Shown here: positions 24,074 to 30,362 of the stretch, in pieces
Numbering within the stretch: the first letter of the stretch is position 1
Layout: the number at the start of each line of letters is the position of its first letter
Assembly (NCBI GenBank): GCA_009923685.1
Contig: RFTA01000003.1
Span: 1-30,362, forward strand
Length of the DNA stretch: 30,362 nt
Source of the DNA: Actinomycetota bacterium
GTDB lineage: Bacteria; Actinomycetota; Acidimicrobiia; Acidimicrobiales; Ilumatobacteraceae
Direction of reading: 5' to 3'
Notes under the pieces: generated by a model
Told to the model about the DNA's origin: nothing
The model's database searches: none
The model's input: only the letters and a program-made list of their open reading frames with translations
Position numbers and translations under genes: made by a program

Positions 24074-25417
24074 CTATTTCTTGTTTTGTTTGGATTTGAT
24101 CAATTCGTGAACCTTGCTTTTGAAATCAAGACCGCGCTCGCCGTAGTTCTTATACCAGTCGTAACTGGTGCACCCTGGTGACAACAGCACGACATCACCC
24201 GAAGCAGCGAATTGATCTGCGCAATTCACGGCCTCATTCATTGAATTTGCAACTTGCACTTCACGAGTGCCAGCAAACGCCGATTTGATTTCTTGTGCTG
24301 CTTGGCCAATCGCCACAACAGCCTTGACATTCTCGGCGTGACTCGCCATTGCCGACAGGTCAAGATCTTTATTTTTGCCTCCGGCAATCAACACGATCGA
24401 TTCGAACGAACGAAGTGCGACGCTTGAAGCGTGTGGACTAGTTGCCTTTGAATCGTTGAACCACCGCACACCACCGTGTTCGGCGACAAACTCGATGCGA
24501 TGTGGCGCGTTAACAAAACTTCGCAAGGCTTGCGCGACCTGGCTGCAGTTGGCAAGACCAGACTCGATTGCTATCGCTGCAGCAGCCAATGCATTCGTCA
24601 CGTCGTGTGGCAAACCGCGGGCCATTTCGCTGCTGTGCATGATTTCACCAGATGGACAAGTGAGCACTCCATTCGATGCGTGGTAGTCGCCGGCGTTTTG
24701 CCCAAAACTGACGACTTTAGCGCCAGAATTTTGGGCAAATTTTGTGATCACATCATCATGAACCGGCACAACCGCCACGTCTGTTGCCGATACGTGTGCC
24801 CATATTTTTGCTTTTGCCGTTTGATATGCGTCGAACGAGGCGTGCCAATCTAAATGATCGGGGGCGATGTTAAGCCAAACTGATGCTTTCGCACGAAAAC
24901 TTTGCGTGAGTGCCAAACGAAAACTTGAGCACTCAACGGCAAACGCATTTGCGTCTGTGCGTAATGCGGCGATCAACGGAGTTTCGGTGTTGCCTACCGC
25001 CAGCGCCTTGTGCCCAGCGCAATTAAGCATCGCCGTGGCCATCAGAGTCGTGGTTGTTTTGCCATCGGTTCCGGTTACTGCAACCATCGGACGAGGTGAC
25101 GAAGAAATTTGTTCGTACTGATAAGCGATTTCAATTTCAGAAACCATCGGTTTGCCAAGTTTGCGTGAAGCCTCAAATAACTTATGACTCTCGGCGATAC
25201 CTGGTGCTGGTGAAACGCGGTCGACCTTGCCAAGAATCGCTCGCAGATCTGCAGCACTCGGCTTGAACACAATTTCGCTATTCATACTTCTTGCAAACTC
25301 TGAATGACCGTCGCTTTGTTGATCGTCGGCCAAGACAACTTTTTCGCCGCGCAACACAAGCTCGTTAGCCACTGCTCGACCAGCGACAGCCAAACCATAG
25401 ACGAGTGTCGTCGTCAT
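24074..25417 (-). CDS. murD: UDP-N-acetylmuramoyl-L-alanine:D-glutamate ligase
   Basis: MurD adds D-glutamate to UDP-MurNAc-L-Ala in the cytosol. The 447-residue protein has the three Mur ligase domains: an N-terminal Rossmann-like nucleotide-sugar domain, the ATPase domain with P-loop VAVTGTDGKTTTT and AVECSSFRL, LNIAPDHLDWHAS, and the C-terminal domain with HRIEFVAEHGGVRWFNDSKATSPHAS and LSPGCTSYDWYKNYGERGLDF. These last two are MurD-specific patterns. It starts one base after mraY ends and stops 14 bases before ftsW. The N-terminus is a little shorter in its first glycine loop (YGLAVAGRAVA) but otherwise normal. Confidence 0.96.
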   Translation of the reverse strand: MTTTLVYGLAVAGRAVANELVLRGEKVVLADDQQSDGHSEFARSMNSEIVFKPSAADLRAILGKVDRVSPAPGIAESHKLFEASRKLGKPMVSEIEIAYQYEQISSSPRPMVAVTGTDGKTTTTLMATAMLNCAGHKALAVGNTETPLIAALRTDANAFAVECSSFRLALTQSFRAKASVWLNIAPDHLDWHASFDAYQTAKAKIWAHVSATDVAVVPVHDDVITKFAQNSGAKVVSFGQNAGDYHASNGVLTCPSGEIMHSSEMARGLPHDVTNALAAAAIAIESGLANCSQVAQALRSFVNAPHRIEFVAEHGGVRWFNDSKATSPHASSVALRSFESIVLIAGGKNKDLDLSAMASHAENVKAVVAIGQAAQEIKSAFAGTREVQVANSMNEAVNCADQFAASGDVVLLSPGCTSYDWYKNYGERGLDFKSKVHELIKSKQNKK

Positions 25418-25418
25418 A

Positions 25419-26483
25419 TCAACGGCGCAATCCGTAGAGACTCTGCAGATTTGTGAAGTCGGCGATGAACGCGGCCACGGCAGTCGCCACGCAGATGGCA
25501 GAGATAATCCAAAAACGAATAATCACGGTTGTCTCTGGCCAGCCGCTTTGCTCGAAGTGGTGATGAATTGGTGAATTTTTGAATAGTCGTTTTTTGCGAC
25601 CAGATGCTTTGAACACGCCCATCTGCACCGCTACTGAACCGGCTTCGATGACATTGATGCCGCAAATGATCGGCAACAATAAATGCGTGTTCGTTGTGAC
25701 GGCCAATAAACCAAGTGCCGTGCCAAGACCAAGAGCGCCAACATCGCCCATAAATATTCGCGCCGGCGCAGCGTTCCACCAAAGAAATCCGCCGCATGCT
25801 CCGGCCAAAGATGCAGCAAGCACGGCAAGGTCGAGTGGGTTGACAACATCACCATAAAACTGCGGATTTCTAAAAGCCCAATATGCGATGACTGTGAAAG
25901 CGATGAAACCAAATGAAGCCGAGCCTGCCGCAAGACCGTCGAGACCATCGGTCACGTTCACCGCATTCGAAGTACCCCACACCATTAGAGCCGTCCAAAT
26001 GACAAACAATGGCCATGTGAATGTGATGCCAGGCAAATCTGCCCGCGTAAAAGAAAGCGTCTCGCTGACGCCAGTTGCTGCAGTCAACCACCAAGTCAAA
26101 CCAATGCAGATCGCAAAAGTTATGTATCCCTTTTTTTTCCAGAACAATCCGCGATTATGTTGGCGTTGCACTTTGAGAAAGTCGTCAAGAAACCCCACGA
26201 AGCCGAGCACGAAGATTGCTGCCCAGATGATCATCGACTGATCTGAGAATGGCAAACCGTCTCTGAAGTGCGCGACGAACCATCCCAGTGCCGCTGAGAT
26301 CAAGATCGCGATGCCACCCATCGTTGGCGTGCCTTGCTTTTTCATGTGTTGCACAGGGCCGCGATCTTCGGCACCGAGAATCGGCTGACCCTTACCGAGG
26401 CGTCGAAACACAGAAATCAAAATGCGAGTGCCAATCAGCGACGCGATCATCGCCACAGCCGCCGCGGTCAAAATTGCGATCAT
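25419..26483 (-). CDS. mraY: Phospho-N-acetylmuramoyl-pentapeptide transferase
   Basis: MraY makes lipid I by moving phospho-MurNAc-pentapeptide to undecaprenyl phosphate. The 354-residue protein has about ten membrane segments. Family motifs: GPVQHMKKQGTPTMGGIAIL, FLDDFLKVQRQHNRGL (Asp-Asp), NAVNVTDGLDGLAAG, ARIFMGDVGALGLG (usually MGDTGSLALG; the metal Asp is kept) and KNSPIHHHFEQSGW. Because MraY normally needs the pentapeptide made by MurF, it is notable that murF is not between murE and mraY; the mraY start overlaps the murE stop as ATGA, leaving no room for it. Confidence 0.97.
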   Translation of the reverse strand: MIAILTAAAVAMIASLIGTRILISVFRRLGKGQPILGAEDRGPVQHMKKQGTPTMGGIAILISAALGWFVAHFRDGLPFSDQSMIIWAAIFVLGFVGFLDDFLKVQRQHNRGLFWKKKGYITFAICIGLTWWLTAATGVSETLSFTRADLPGITFTWPLFVIWTALMVWGTSNAVNVTDGLDGLAAGSASFGFIAFTVIAYWAFRNPQFYGDVVNPLDLAVLAASLAGACGGFLWWNAAPARIFMGDVGALGLGTALGLLAVTTNTHLLLPIICGINVIEAGSVAVQMGVFKASGRKKRLFKNSPIHHHFEQSGWPETTVIIRFWIISAICVATAVAAFIADFTNLQSLYGLRR

Positions 26484-27919
26484 GACGCCACCTTGAGCAA
26501 CTCTCGCGAAACTTCAGAATCGTTAAACGGCATTTCGGTGGCACCGATTGTTTGAGTTGTCTCGTGACCCTTGCCGGCTATGACCACAATGTCCCCCGCA
26601 TTTGCGGATGAAAAGGCGGTGGCGATTGCCTGACGACGATCTAATTGAATTTTCATATTTTGGGTTTGATCTTGTGCACCAGCCAAGATTTCGTCGGCGA
26701 TTTTTTGAGAGTCTTCATGGCGCGGGTTATCTGAGGTAATCAATGCGACATCGGCGAATTTTGCGGCAACTGACCCCATCTTAGGTCGCTTCGACTGATC
26801 ACGACCGCCACCGCAACCGAACACCAAAATTATTCGCGCGGTTCCAGAAATTAGTTGTCGAGTTGCGACCAAAACATTTTGTAGCGCCTCAGGAGTGTGC
26901 GCATAGTCGATTATCACTGAAAAGTTTTGACCGACATTGACAGATTCAAATCGTCCAGCAACAGCGCTTGCAGCAGCCAAACCTTTGGCGATGTCACCAG
27001 CAGTGACACCAAGTTTGGCTGCTGCAGTCGCGGCAGCTAGCGCGTTCATGACATTGAAGTAGCCGCCCATGCCAACTTCAATTTTTTGACCCTGCCAAAT
27101 AAACGATATTTTTTCTGAACTCGCCACTACCGAATGTGCATCGTCGGCACCGAATGTTTGACACTGAACATCGTTGTTTTTTGAAAGCGAATCAATCAAC
27201 AGCGACCCGTGCACATCATCTCGGTTAATGACGCAAACTTCGGTGAACTTTTTGTCAAAGAGACTCGCCTTAGCGGCGAAATAATCTTCTTGCGACTTGT
27301 GAAAATCTAGGTGATCTTGTCCGAGATTGGTGAAGACTGCAACTTTAAACGAGGTTCCTTCGACGCGGCGCAGAGTCAGCGCGTGCGAAGATACTTCCAT
27401 CACGACTGCTTTGCAGCCACGATCATGTTCGTTGGCGAGGTGCCGTTGCAGGTCGGTTGATTCTGGAGTCGTTCGCGAGCCGGTGAGTGTGCCGATAATC
27501 GAAGTCGACCAGCCATGCTGTTGAAGAATTGCCGCCAACAAGTGAGCAGTCGTCGTTTTGCCATTTGTTCCCGTGACACCAATTACGTTCATTTTTTGAC
27601 TTGGACGATTGAACAATTCGGCGGCGATATAACCCATCGCTGAACGCACATCGCTAACGACAACTTGAGTTACATCAACTTCTACCCTGCGCTCAACCAA
27701 TAACGCAACAGCACCGTTGGCTACTGCGACATTGGCAAAGTTGTGACCGTCCGCGTTTTCACCGACAACGCAGCAAAAGATTGCGCCAAGCGACACCTTC
27801 GAAGAGTCGTGGGTGATGTCTGAAATCTTTACTTTTGAGTCACCAATTATTTGACCTACTTTGACCTCGGTTGTACTGACCAGCAGTTCATCTAACTGGC
27901 GTACATTTTTGGTCGACAT
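26480..27919 (-). CDS. murE: UDP-MurNAc-tripeptide synthetase (meso-DAP type)
   Basis: MurE adds the third stem-peptide residue. From the ATG at 27919 it is 479 residues. Features are ITHDSSKVSLGAIFCCVVG at the N-terminus, P-loop GVTGTNGKTTT (114-124), VMEVSSHAL, FTNLGQDHLDFH, AKASLF (carbamylated Lys), IDYAHTPEAL, and TSDNPRHED. The DNPR motif predicts meso-diaminopimelate rather than lysine, as usual in actinobacteria. A longer frame opens at 27976, but that would overlap ftsI by 56 bases; the 27919 ATG comes one base after the ftsI stop and gives a normal N-terminus. It overlaps mraY by four bases. Confidence 0.95.
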   Translation of the reverse strand: MSTKNVRQLDELLVSTTEVKVGQIIGDSKVKISDITHDSSKVSLGAIFCCVVGENADGHNFANVAVANGAVALLVERRVEVDVTQVVVSDVRSAMGYIAAELFNRPSQKMNVIGVTGTNGKTTTAHLLAAILQQHGWSTSIIGTLTGSRTTPESTDLQRHLANEHDRGCKAVVMEVSSHALTLRRVEGTSFKVAVFTNLGQDHLDFHKSQEDYFAAKASLFDKKFTEVCVINRDDVHGSLLIDSLSKNNDVQCQTFGADDAHSVVASSEKISFIWQGQKIEVGMGGYFNVMNALAAATAAAKLGVTAGDIAKGLAAASAVAGRFESVNVGQNFSVIIDYAHTPEALQNVLVATRQLISGTARIILVFGCGGGRDQSKRPKMGSVAAKFADVALITSDNPRHEDSQKIADEILAGAQDQTQNMKIQLDRRQAIATAFSSANAGDIVVIAGKGHETTQTIGATEMPFNDSEVSRELLKVAS

Positions 27920-27920
27920 C

Positions 27921-29753
27921 TCAGTGACTCGGTCCAAGTTCTGCCGGTCGTGAACCCACACAACCCATGTCGTCACCCTCAGGGCGAATATTCAGCTCGT
28001 TGACTAACACTTGACCGATGCGCGCAAATACCGGCGCGGCGGCAGTGCCACCAAATCGATCTCGCGAATTTGGGTCTGGCTCGTCAATCGAAACAAGCAC
28101 CGTCATACGAGGATTGTTTGCCGGCAAGAAACCAACGAACGATGCGAAATATGTTCTCGCACCTTCGTCATTCGTATAAGTGCCGTTGTCTTGCAATTTA
28201 TAGGCTGTGCCGGTTTTGCCTGCGACACTCAATCCAGGCAACTTGGCGAGTGTGCCGGTGCCGTAACAAACGACATCGGTCATCATTGAAGTCATTGTTT
28301 TTGCGGTCGACTCTGAAAGCACTTGATGTGTTGCCGACGCTGGGGTTTCGGTCGTGACGCCATTTTTGTCGGTTGTCTTCAAAACCATCTTTGGTGCAAC
28401 ATAAACGCCATTGTTGGCCACGACGTTGACGGCTGCTGCGAGTTGAAGAGCCGTTGCTGTGTAGCCATAACCGTAGGCAAAAGATATTTTTTCAGTGCCT
28501 TGCCATTTCGACGCTGGTCGTAAAGATCCGCGAGATTCGCCTGGATATTCGACTGCAGTCTTTGTGCCAAAGCCAAAAAGTTTCAGATACTCGTGGTTCT
28601 GCTTAGTTTCAAGGGTTCTTGAAATCTGAATGGTGCCGATGTTCGAAGAGTCAACAAAAATTTTGCGTACCGACATTTCCTCGAGACCGTGAGGAAATGC
28701 GTCCTTGATCGGATATTCCCACTTGGTGCCTTTGTCGAAGACTTGGTAGCCGGGCACATTAAATTTCGAGTCGGTGTTCACTGCGCCCTCGTTTATTGCG
28801 GCGGCGATGCTGAAAACTTTCGCAACCGAGCCTGGCTCGTTTGCTTCGACCGACGAGAAGTTTCCAGATTCGCTCGTATACGTGCCGTCATCATTGCGAC
28901 GAATGTTTGACATCGCGAAAATTTCACCAGTCTTGGTATCCATCACAATTGCCATGCCACCACGGGCCCCGAGACGCTCAACTTGTTGTTTGACGATGCC
29001 GTCAACTTGAAACTGAATTGTGCGGTCAATGGTCGTTGTCAGTTGACCGCCTGATTGAGGTTCAAGCACTTCGCCTGCGCCAGCGGCAATCGATTTGCCA
29101 CTGCTGTTGACTTCTCTGACGATTCTTCCGTCAACTCCGGTCAAAAGATCTTGGTATTTCAACTCGAGACCCGAAATGCCAACCCCGTCGACATCGGTGC
29201 GACCAATCACCGCTTGCAAACTCGCGCTCGAAAGTGCCCGACCTGACTCGCGATAAGAAGACACGCCTTTCAACCCGAGCGCCAAAATTGCATCGGCGAT
29301 TTCTTTGTCGGCCTGACGGGCGATATAAACGAAACTTGATGACTTGTTCTGCAACTTGGTGGCAAGTTCAACTTCTGCCTCTTGGTCGAGTTGCAAGACC
29401 CCGGCAACCACATGGGCGACACCGACTGGGTCAACAACTGAACGCGGATCGGCAAACACTGTGCGAGTTGGCACCGGTAGAGCCAACTCTCGACCACTGC
29501 GATCAAGAATTGACCCGCGTTCGGCTCGAATGACCTGCACGCGAGTTCGTTGAGCGACACTCGCCTCGCGATAGTCGCCGGCCCAGAGCGTCTGCAAAAG
29601 CGCAACCCGAACACCTAGAAGTGAAAGCAAAATCGCCACGACCATGAACATTGAGACGATGCGCTTATGCATGTTGCCGCCACGCAAGTCTTTTGTATAA
29701 AAATCTCGACCTTTGTTCGTCAAGGTGTTTGTTCGTCGGGCAACGGTGCTCAT
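27921..29753 (-). CDS. ftsI: Septal penicillin-binding protein FtsI (PBP3)
   Basis: FtsI is the class B transpeptidase of the septum. The 610-residue protein has a cytoplasmic tail, a single membrane anchor at about 31-53, a pedestal/dimer domain with ERGSILDRSGRELA (78-91), and a transpeptidase domain. The active-site motifs are S309-V-A-K312 (in EPGSVAKVF), S369-S-N371 and K513-T-G515. The protein ends with an unusual short tail containing one Cys after residue 590 (GDDMGCVGSRPAELGPSH). No PASTA domains are present. Its start overlaps the ftsL stop as ATGA, and murE begins one base after its stop. Confidence 0.97.
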   Translation of the reverse strand: MSTVARRTNTLTNKGRDFYTKDLRGGNMHKRIVSMFMVVAILLSLLGVRVALLQTLWAGDYREASVAQRTRVQVIRAERGSILDRSGRELALPVPTRTVFADPRSVVDPVGVAHVVAGVLQLDQEAEVELATKLQNKSSSFVYIARQADKEIADAILALGLKGVSSYRESGRALSSASLQAVIGRTDVDGVGISGLELKYQDLLTGVDGRIVREVNSSGKSIAAGAGEVLEPQSGGQLTTTIDRTIQFQVDGIVKQQVERLGARGGMAIVMDTKTGEIFAMSNIRRNDDGTYTSESGNFSSVEANEPGSVAKVFSIAAAINEGAVNTDSKFNVPGYQVFDKGTKWEYPIKDAFPHGLEEMSVRKIFVDSSNIGTIQISRTLETKQNHEYLKLFGFGTKTAVEYPGESRGSLRPASKWQGTEKISFAYGYGYTATALQLAAAVNVVANNGVYVAPKMVLKTTDKNGVTTETPASATHQVLSESTAKTMTSMMTDVVCYGTGTLAKLPGLSVAGKTGTAYKLQDNGTYTNDEGARTYFASFVGFLPANNPRMTVLVSIDEPDPNSRDRFGGTAAAPVFARIGQVLVNELNIRPEGDDMGCVGSRPAELGPSH

Positions 29754-30280
29754 GGTTTTGCGACCTTCATCGTCTGTGAAGCCAAATCTTCAAGCATCGG
29801 CGGATTCAAAATTGCTTTGTCCATCTCGCCGGTAGCCGCCATCACGCTGGCGACTACATCTGCAGGAATCTCTTCAAACTTTGCCGAGAGACCTTGCGAC
29901 ATGCCAAGCAACATGGCTTGTTCACGCAAATAGTCTGGTGCCCGTAATTCGGCGCGTTGCTGACGAAGTTCGTCGTAGTGAAATCGAGCCAGCCTCACAT
30001 CTGTTGTGATTTTGTCGAGTCGTAACTGTTGCTCGGCAATGACTGTTTGAAAAACGACGATCGAGGTCAAGATAGTTGCAATTGCGATCAGAACTGTTGT
30101 CACCATCGAGAATCGCTTGACACGAACCTGCTCGACTACCCGCAGGTCAGGATGTTCTGTCGGCCGCGATTGCGCCGAAGAATCTGATCGCCTCTGCGAA
30201 TGACGAGCAGGTTGAACTAGCGAGCCTGCTGGTCGGCGAATCCGCACTGGTGCTGGTCGTGTCGAAACTGCGGTCGCCAT
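29750..30280 (-). CDS. ftsL: FtsL-like bitopic division protein
   Basis: The 176-residue protein has the topology of FtsL/FtsB proteins: a basic, proline- and arginine-rich cytoplasmic tail (1-57), one membrane helix (about 58-80) and an external coiled coil (about 82-115, EQQLRLDKITTDVRLARFHYDELRQQRAEL). A short C-terminal region with YLREQAMLLGMSQ follows. FtsL sequences diverge strongly, so assignment relies on topology and on its place between rsmH and ftsI, which is the standard position. The ATG follows the TAG of the rsmH frame with no spacing. Expected role: forms FtsQLB with FtsQ and FtsB to activate FtsWI. Confidence 0.85.
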   Translation of the reverse strand: MATAVSTRPAPVRIRRPAGSLVQPARHSQRRSDSSAQSRPTEHPDLRVVEQVRVKRFSMVTTVLIAIATILTSIVVFQTVIAEQQLRLDKITTDVRLARFHYDELRQQRAELRAPDYLREQAMLLGMSQGLSAKFEEIPADVVASVMAATGEMDKAILNPPMLEDLASQTMKVAKP

Positions 30281-30362
30281 CTAGTTACCGACCTCAACAA
30301 GTGTTTTTTCGATGATGCGTAACCGTGCCGATTTGGCGCGACGATTTTCTGTCTGCTCTTAA
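30281..30362 (-). CDS. rsmH: 16S rRNA methyltransferase RsmH, C-terminal end (partial)
   Basis: Reading leftward from the window edge, 25 codons end at the TAG just before ftsL. They encode EQTENRRAKSARLRIIEKT..., which matches the C-terminal end of RsmH (family form NPRARSAxLRxAER). RsmH methylates C1402 of 16S rRNA and normally precedes ftsL. An in-frame TAA at 30359-30361, the outermost complete codon, interrupts the frame right at the edge. This may be a sequence-end error, a frameshift, or real breakage; it cannot be resolved here. Confidence 0.6.

Noticed and set aside
25414..25797. Minus-strand frame of 127 codons within mraY
   Set aside because: It is a shifted frame over mraY, which has clear family motifs.
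27920..27976. Longer murE start at 27976
   Set aside because: It would overlap ftsI by 56 bases and add an unconserved extension; the ATG at 27919, one base after the ftsI stop, gives a normal MurE N-terminus.

Overview
The window is a densely coded piece of an actinobacterial chromosome. Several things point there: a bacterial proteasome activator (Bpa/PafE), a division cluster with SepF and an FtsZ tail ending DLPAFLK but no ftsA, a TraR/DksA-like gene between ileS and lspA, and a DnaE1-type polymerase. Moderate GC, almost no intergenic DNA (largest gap about 120 bp), and the absence of divIVA and pgeF between ftsZ and ileS fit a streamlined, probably planktonic, Acidimicrobiia-like lineage. 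That placement is inference; no rRNA gene is present.

Region 1 (1-2843, plus strand) holds the 3' part of a secreted subtilisin-like (S8) protease, followed with no gap by a DUF255/YyaL thioredoxin-fold protein. Region 2 (2840-9307, minus strand) reads as one directon: alkaline-phosphatase-superfamily phosphodiesterase, bpa, dnaE, an unrecognised 218-aa protein and a nitroreductase. bpa and dnaE share one base (TAATG). A 105-bp divergent intergenic region separates this directon from a short Rrf2 regulator gene on the plus strand, which runs tail to tail into region 3.

Region 3 (9860-30362, minus strand) is a continuous division and cell-wall supercluster. In transcription order it runs: rsmH tail, ftsL, ftsI, murE, mraY, murD, ftsW, murG-murC fusion, murB-ftsQ fusion, ftsZ, yggS, sepF, yggT, ileS, a lysine-repeat DksA-like gene, lspA, rluD. 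Many junctions are ATGA overlaps or gaps of a few bases. The genes cover cytoplasmic precursor synthesis (MurB, C, D, E), lipid-linked steps (MraY, MurG), septal polymerisation (FtsW, FtsI), divisome assembly (FtsL, FtsQ) and Z-ring formation and anchoring (FtsZ, SepF).

The most striking feature is two consecutive, translationally coupled gene fusions. One 845-residue protein joins the lipid II glycosyltransferase MurG to the ligase MurC. One 701-residue protein joins cytosolic MurB, through a roughly 160-residue polar linker, to the membrane divisome protein FtsQ. If made intact, the second would tether a soluble precursor enzyme to the division site. murF is absent from its usual place between murE and mraY. 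Other points of note are a nine-unit LELKKK repeat in the DksA-like protein, its cysteine-free zinc-finger region, and an inverted repeat upstream of ftsZ.

No tRNA, rRNA, CRISPR array, insertion sequence or convincing terminator was seen, and no gene-free stretch exceeds 300 bases.
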